DNA of 17,398 bases from Cephalothrix spiralis (taxonomy: Eukaryota > Nemertea > Palaeonemertea > Archinemertea > Cephalotrichidae). The stretch covers positions 1 through 17,398 of the forward strand of contig JAUCNG010384481.1 in the NCBI GenBank assembly GCA_032353305.1, in the 5' to 3' direction. Positions within the stretch are counted from its first letter, which is position 1. Each line of letters opens with the position of its first letter. The position numbers and the translations under genes are program-made. The notes below the pieces were generated by a model that was given only the letters and a program-made list of their open reading frames with translations, did not search any database and was not told where the DNA came from. Positions 14,567 to 17,398 of this stretch are shown piece by piece.

Positions 14567-17371
14567 GTAGGAATATCATTTATTTTTTAAATCTTTTAAT
14601 CACTTGTGTTACATTGTAGTTATATACAGTTTATGCAGGTTTATGCGTTATTTGCGGTATTCCGTATAACTCTCCAGTCTCCACGTGTGTTTGTGGCGAA
14701 CATTAAGTTTGTTCGATTCTTTTCATATGCTAATTGAGTAGTGACGTTATTTTAGCCATGTAGTTATAAGTTGAGAAATCTTGAAAGGCTCTTTAAGAAA
14801 ACTCATCATATTCAATTCTTCCGTGCGATTCGATCAATTTATATCACAGGGAGTAATTGTCTCAAATTAATATGGTCTAATCCTATATGTCAAAAATGAC
14901 TTTTACCTTATGACATTCAGAAAAAAACATCGGTTTGCACCACCTTATTTCTTACACTCTATGGATATTAAGAAGACTAAGAACGCAGTAAGTTTTTTAG
15001 CTTTTGGAATCCTAATTGTTAAATCTTCTTGCCCCCTCTTTGGATACTGACTTAAAACAGAGGTCAACAGTTGGCGTGTCTTATTCTATAACTATAAGTA
15101 TACACATCCTGTACTGTTGGAAACTTGCGATATTCCGCTTAACCCTGGCAGTCCTGGCAGTCTAGTCTGCGTTTTCCTGCAGACTACTCATCACCATATA
15201 TCTCCATATTTAATACACTTTTATAATTGCAAACTGACATTCAACTTTATAATTTTTTTAAATAAGAGACTCACAGCTCCATTTTCTGCTTTTTTTATCA
15301 AAAATGATATACATTATAGCCTGACCAACTCCCTCCATCTCATGTTTATTTGGATAGGGAGAAATGTCGACTTTTTATATATAATTCACAATATTTGATT
15401 TTCAGCATCAACCCTTGTTGCAAGTTTTCCATTTGACGAAAAGACGGATCCCTCCATAACCCCAATTTGCCGAATTGCAGCTCAATATGGGAATCCTGAA
15501 ATTGTTGAAGATGGCCCGCCAGGTGTCTCTACTCATTCTATGAAATTTAACGGAAATGACTACTTCATACTTCCAAATGTTAAAAATGAAGTTTCACTTT
15601 CAAAAAGCTTCACCATCACATTTTGGATCAAAATTGTAAATCCTCAAAATGATCAATGCATCCTTGATTATTCTAAAGGCCACAACTTGAGATTCCACAT
15701 ATGGAATTTCTTAGATAGTTTTTATATAAATGACCCAAATATTCCTACCTTGGGAACTTATACCCCAGAACCTGATACTTGGCAATTTTGTTATATTAGC
15801 TACAATTTCGCTTCTGGGTTTTTTAATATTATGGTTGGAAACAATAGACCTGTTTATTCTAGAAATATTGGAAGTTTGTTAATGTCTACAGAAGGACACA
15901 TGTTATCGATCGGCAGAAGAAATGGGCAAAATAATTATGGCTTGGTTGGGAATTTGGCATGTCTCAACATTTACAGTGGTGTATTTCCAAATGAATTGGT
16001 TGGCTCTTTAAGCAAGACGTGTCAACCCGTACCAGGTAATTATAATAATTTCTTTTATCGCCTATTGTCATTTGTTTAAGTATTTTATTTGGTCGTAACG
16101 AGAACCTGTTTAATGATCTTTGATATACTTAGAATTTTTGCAGTCCTACCCGCGCGTAGATGGGCATGGAATACCGCCAATAAACAACACCGCATCTTTA
16201 CAGTCTTACCTAATATCATGATTAGATGCGGAATACCGTAAATAACACCGCATATGACGCAATGCCGCATCTTCGCAGTCTCATCCCAAATATGTATTAA
16301 CGCGGAATAACGTAACGCCGCGTATCCACAGTCTTAGTTTGCATGCCCGGCTGCCTCAAGTAGGTCAATGCAGAAAAATACAACGCGCTTCCATCCGCAA
16401 ACTACTTATCACCAGAAATATCGGATCTCCACAATTTTCTCTGCGCTTCTCACCTCTGTACAATTAAAACCATTCTCCATTTTTACGTTTATGATTCCGT
16501 ATTTCTTATGTCAGTTATGTTATACTATATAATTGATCGTTAAGAAAATGATAGTCGGATCCAATTTAACATATATGTTTTGAGATCTTTCTTTTTGATG
16601 ATAGATATAATATTACTATACACATTGCTACCTTAGTAGAAGCTTGCTTTGACACTGCGAATACCTATGATAATGACATATGTTTTACCTCATTGCCATT
16701 TATCTTTCTTTTAAATAGGAATGCTGGCTAACTTGAATTTCGATGGTTTAGACTCTGAATTAGTGTAAGTCCGTCTCAGATTATTTTCATATACATGTAG
16801 GACAATACCAAACATAGACCTCGGGCCGTGTTATATCCTTGGTTCATTCCAAAAATTCTATTTGGTTAACGTCCTGGACAAACCTGTCTCAATTAAAGTC
16901 TTATTGTGCCGAGTACACAAGGTGGTCTTTACTAATTGGTTTTCAACGTAAATTCAAATTTAATCAGACGCCGAATACAGTAGCCTTATGTGACTATGAC
17001 TGCATCATGATACATTATCACATTGAAGTTCAGAATTTGGGGTCCGGGTAATTGTTATGTAGCTCCTGATGATCATCATCATAATTCCCTCGGTATCTTT
17101 ATTTTGGCTCGAAATATCTTTTATGACAATTTTAATCAGTAAATATTGGCTTGTCATTTTTCCAAAACATTTCAGGTTCAGGGGCGCGTTTAACTTATTT
17201 CTGACCCCGAACTCGGCCCCCGAACTAAGGCAAGCCCGACAGTAGTAAATTATTTTTTAAAATCACAATGTTCTTTTTGCATTTCCAGACTTGGGACTGC
17301 GAACTACGAAGACAATGGAGTGAAATTTCTTATGTTAGATGGCGCGAACACAAGGCCTACATTCAATTCTG
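14500..17371 (+). CDS. Secreted or surface protein with LamG/concanavalin-A-like domains (5' part, 4 exons seen)
   Basis: Exons 14500-14566, 15406-16035, 16719-16764 and 17289-17371 join in frame (phases 1, 1, 2, then 1 at the last donor) to give 275 residues plus a split codon. The gene continues past the window. Order: signal peptide (1 to about 23), a complete laminin-G-type beta-sandwich domain (about 26-230), and the opening of a second domain of the same type (from 234). Repetition is visible: STLVASFPFD and MKFNGNDYFIL of domain 1 correspond to MLANLNFDGLDSE and VKFLMLDGANTRPTF of domain 2. LamG_3-type domains bind glycans or matrix ligands; the ligand here is unknown. No membrane segment is seen so far. 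The gene lies 1.2 kb downstream of the receptor on the same strand. Confidence 0.8.
14567..15405 (+). other. LamG gene intron 1
   Basis: An 839-bp intron ending TTGATTTTCAG. About 14638-14665 (GCGTTATTTGCGGTATTCCG) is a reverse-complement copy of the unit repeated at 16141-16340 in intron 2. The open frame at 15117-15398 lies inside the intron and has no domain features. Confidence 0.5.
15406..16035 (+). CDS. LamG gene exon 2: complete LamG/ConA-like domain
   Basis: Acceptor TTGATTTTCAG, donor CCAG|GTAATT, phase 1 at both ends, 630 nt. Encodes residues 23-233. Features of the Laminin_G_3 fold: LVASFPFD first strand, MKFNGNDYFILPN, SFTITFWIKI (typical LamG strand), TWQFCYISYN, MLSIGRRNGQNNYGLVGNLACLNIYSGV and a closing cysteine in SLSKTC. 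Cysteines at 44, 107, 151, 208 and 228; C208-C228 is the usual C-terminal LamG disulphide. The reading frame extends upstream of the first internal Met (15540), so starting there would lose about 45 domain residues. Confidence 0.88.
16036..16718 (+). other. LamG gene intron 2
   Basis: A 683-bp intron ending TCTTTTAAATAG, an acceptor with a weak tract. It contains the tandem repeat at 16141-16340. The rest is AT-rich and featureless. Confidence 0.5.
16141..16340. repeat. Degenerate tandem repeat, unit 54-75 bp, beginning CAGTCTTACC
   Basis: Units start at 16141 (CAGTCCTACC), 16201 (CAGTCTTACC), 16276 (CAGTCTCATCCC) and 16330 (CAGTCTTAG). Each of the first three contains a (G)CGGAATA(A/C)CG core followed by a CCGCAT or CCGCGTAT end. 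The lengths are 60, 75 and 54 bp, then a truncated unit. The segment is richer in CG than its surroundings. Confidence 0.7.
16719..16764 (+). CDS. LamG gene exon 3: start of second LamG-type domain
   Basis: A 46-nt microexon between AAATAG and TTAGT|GTAAGT, phase 1 in and phase 2 out. It encodes G-MLANLNFDGLDSEL, aligned with the first strand of domain 1. Support comes from frame continuity on both sides and from the domain repeat. Confidence 0.7.
16765..17288 (+). other. LamG gene intron 3
   Basis: A 524-bp intron with a strong GTAAGT donor and TGCATTTCCAG acceptor. No element was confidently recognised; the open frame at 16839-17051 has no domain features. Confidence 0.5.
17289..17371 (+). 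CDS. LamG gene exon 4: second LamG-type domain, continued
   Basis: Acceptor CATTTCCAG (phase 2), donor TTCTG|GTACAA (phase 1), 83 nt. Encodes VLGTANYEDNGVKFLMLDGANTR..., the counterpart of the MKFNGNDYF segment of domain 1. The rest of the domain lies beyond the right edge. Confidence 0.72.
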
Positions 17372-17398
17372 GTACAAATATTTTAAATCAACAATCTA

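Noticed and set aside
15117-15398. Open frame of 93 codons before the LamG exon
   Set aside because: It is in intron 1 and ends at a stop just before the true acceptor at 15405. The signal-peptide exon at 14500 supplies a better start.
17067-17125. Second possible hammerhead core (CTGATGA...CGAAA) on the plus strand
   Set aside because: The spacer is about 45 nt with no convincing helix II, and no helix III or cleavage triplet could be placed. The CATCATCAT run makes CTGATGA a likely chance match.
1-17398. CRISPR arrays, bacterial operons, ribosomal RNA
   Set aside because: The window is eukaryotic, with spliced genes. No regularly spaced identical repeats with unique spacers and no rRNA-like conserved blocks were seen.

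Overview
The window is eukaryotic genomic DNA. Its genes are built of short exons bounded by GT/AG introns, and a consistent reading frame can be followed across them. The AT-rich composition, frequent TACATGTA-type words, many small inverted-repeat elements and two lineage-expanded lectin-type genes suggest a lophotrochozoan animal, most likely a bivalve mollusc. That assignment is an inference from style, not from a species marker.

Layout, all genes on the + strand: (1) 167-406 is the last coding exon of a p24/TMED cargo receptor gene that enters from the left. (2) About 407-5207 is 3' UTR and intergenic DNA with several foldback structures (815-1220, 1701-1982, 4582-4689) and no recognisable gene. 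(3) 5208-13310 is an apparently complete eight-exon gene for a 580-residue type I membrane receptor: signal peptide, two C-type lectin-like domains, Ser/Thr-rich mucin-like stalk, one membrane helix, and a 137-residue cytoplasmic tail rich in tyrosine motifs, including an ITAM-spaced pair. The exon lengths sum to 1743 nt, exactly 581 codons, and every splice phase matches. (4) 14500-17371 and beyond is the 5' part of a second secreted-protein gene: signal-peptide exon, one complete laminin-G/concanavalin-A-like domain in a single 630-nt exon, and the start of a second such domain in small exons. It runs off the right edge.

The introns and spacers hold much repeat material: a 130-bp MITE with a 7-8 bp target duplication (12253-12398), a roughly 680-bp element with long terminal inverted repeats and an inner tandem duplication (9443-10121), a degraded Penelope/hammerhead-ribozyme-like motif (8511-8562), a tRNA-derived fragment (13975-14050) and tandem repeats (7221-7410, 8561-8642, 16141-16340).

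The most interesting object is the lectin receptor. Its ectodomain looks like a recognition module that has lost the usual calcium/sugar residues. Its tail carries YLDM (PI3K-type), YDVI-x8-YESI (ITAM-type) and YKHL motifs, so it reads as a self-contained activating immune or phagocytic receptor rather than a secreted lectin. The neighbouring LamG-type gene is a secreted or cell-surface protein; nothing in the sequence shows that the two act together.
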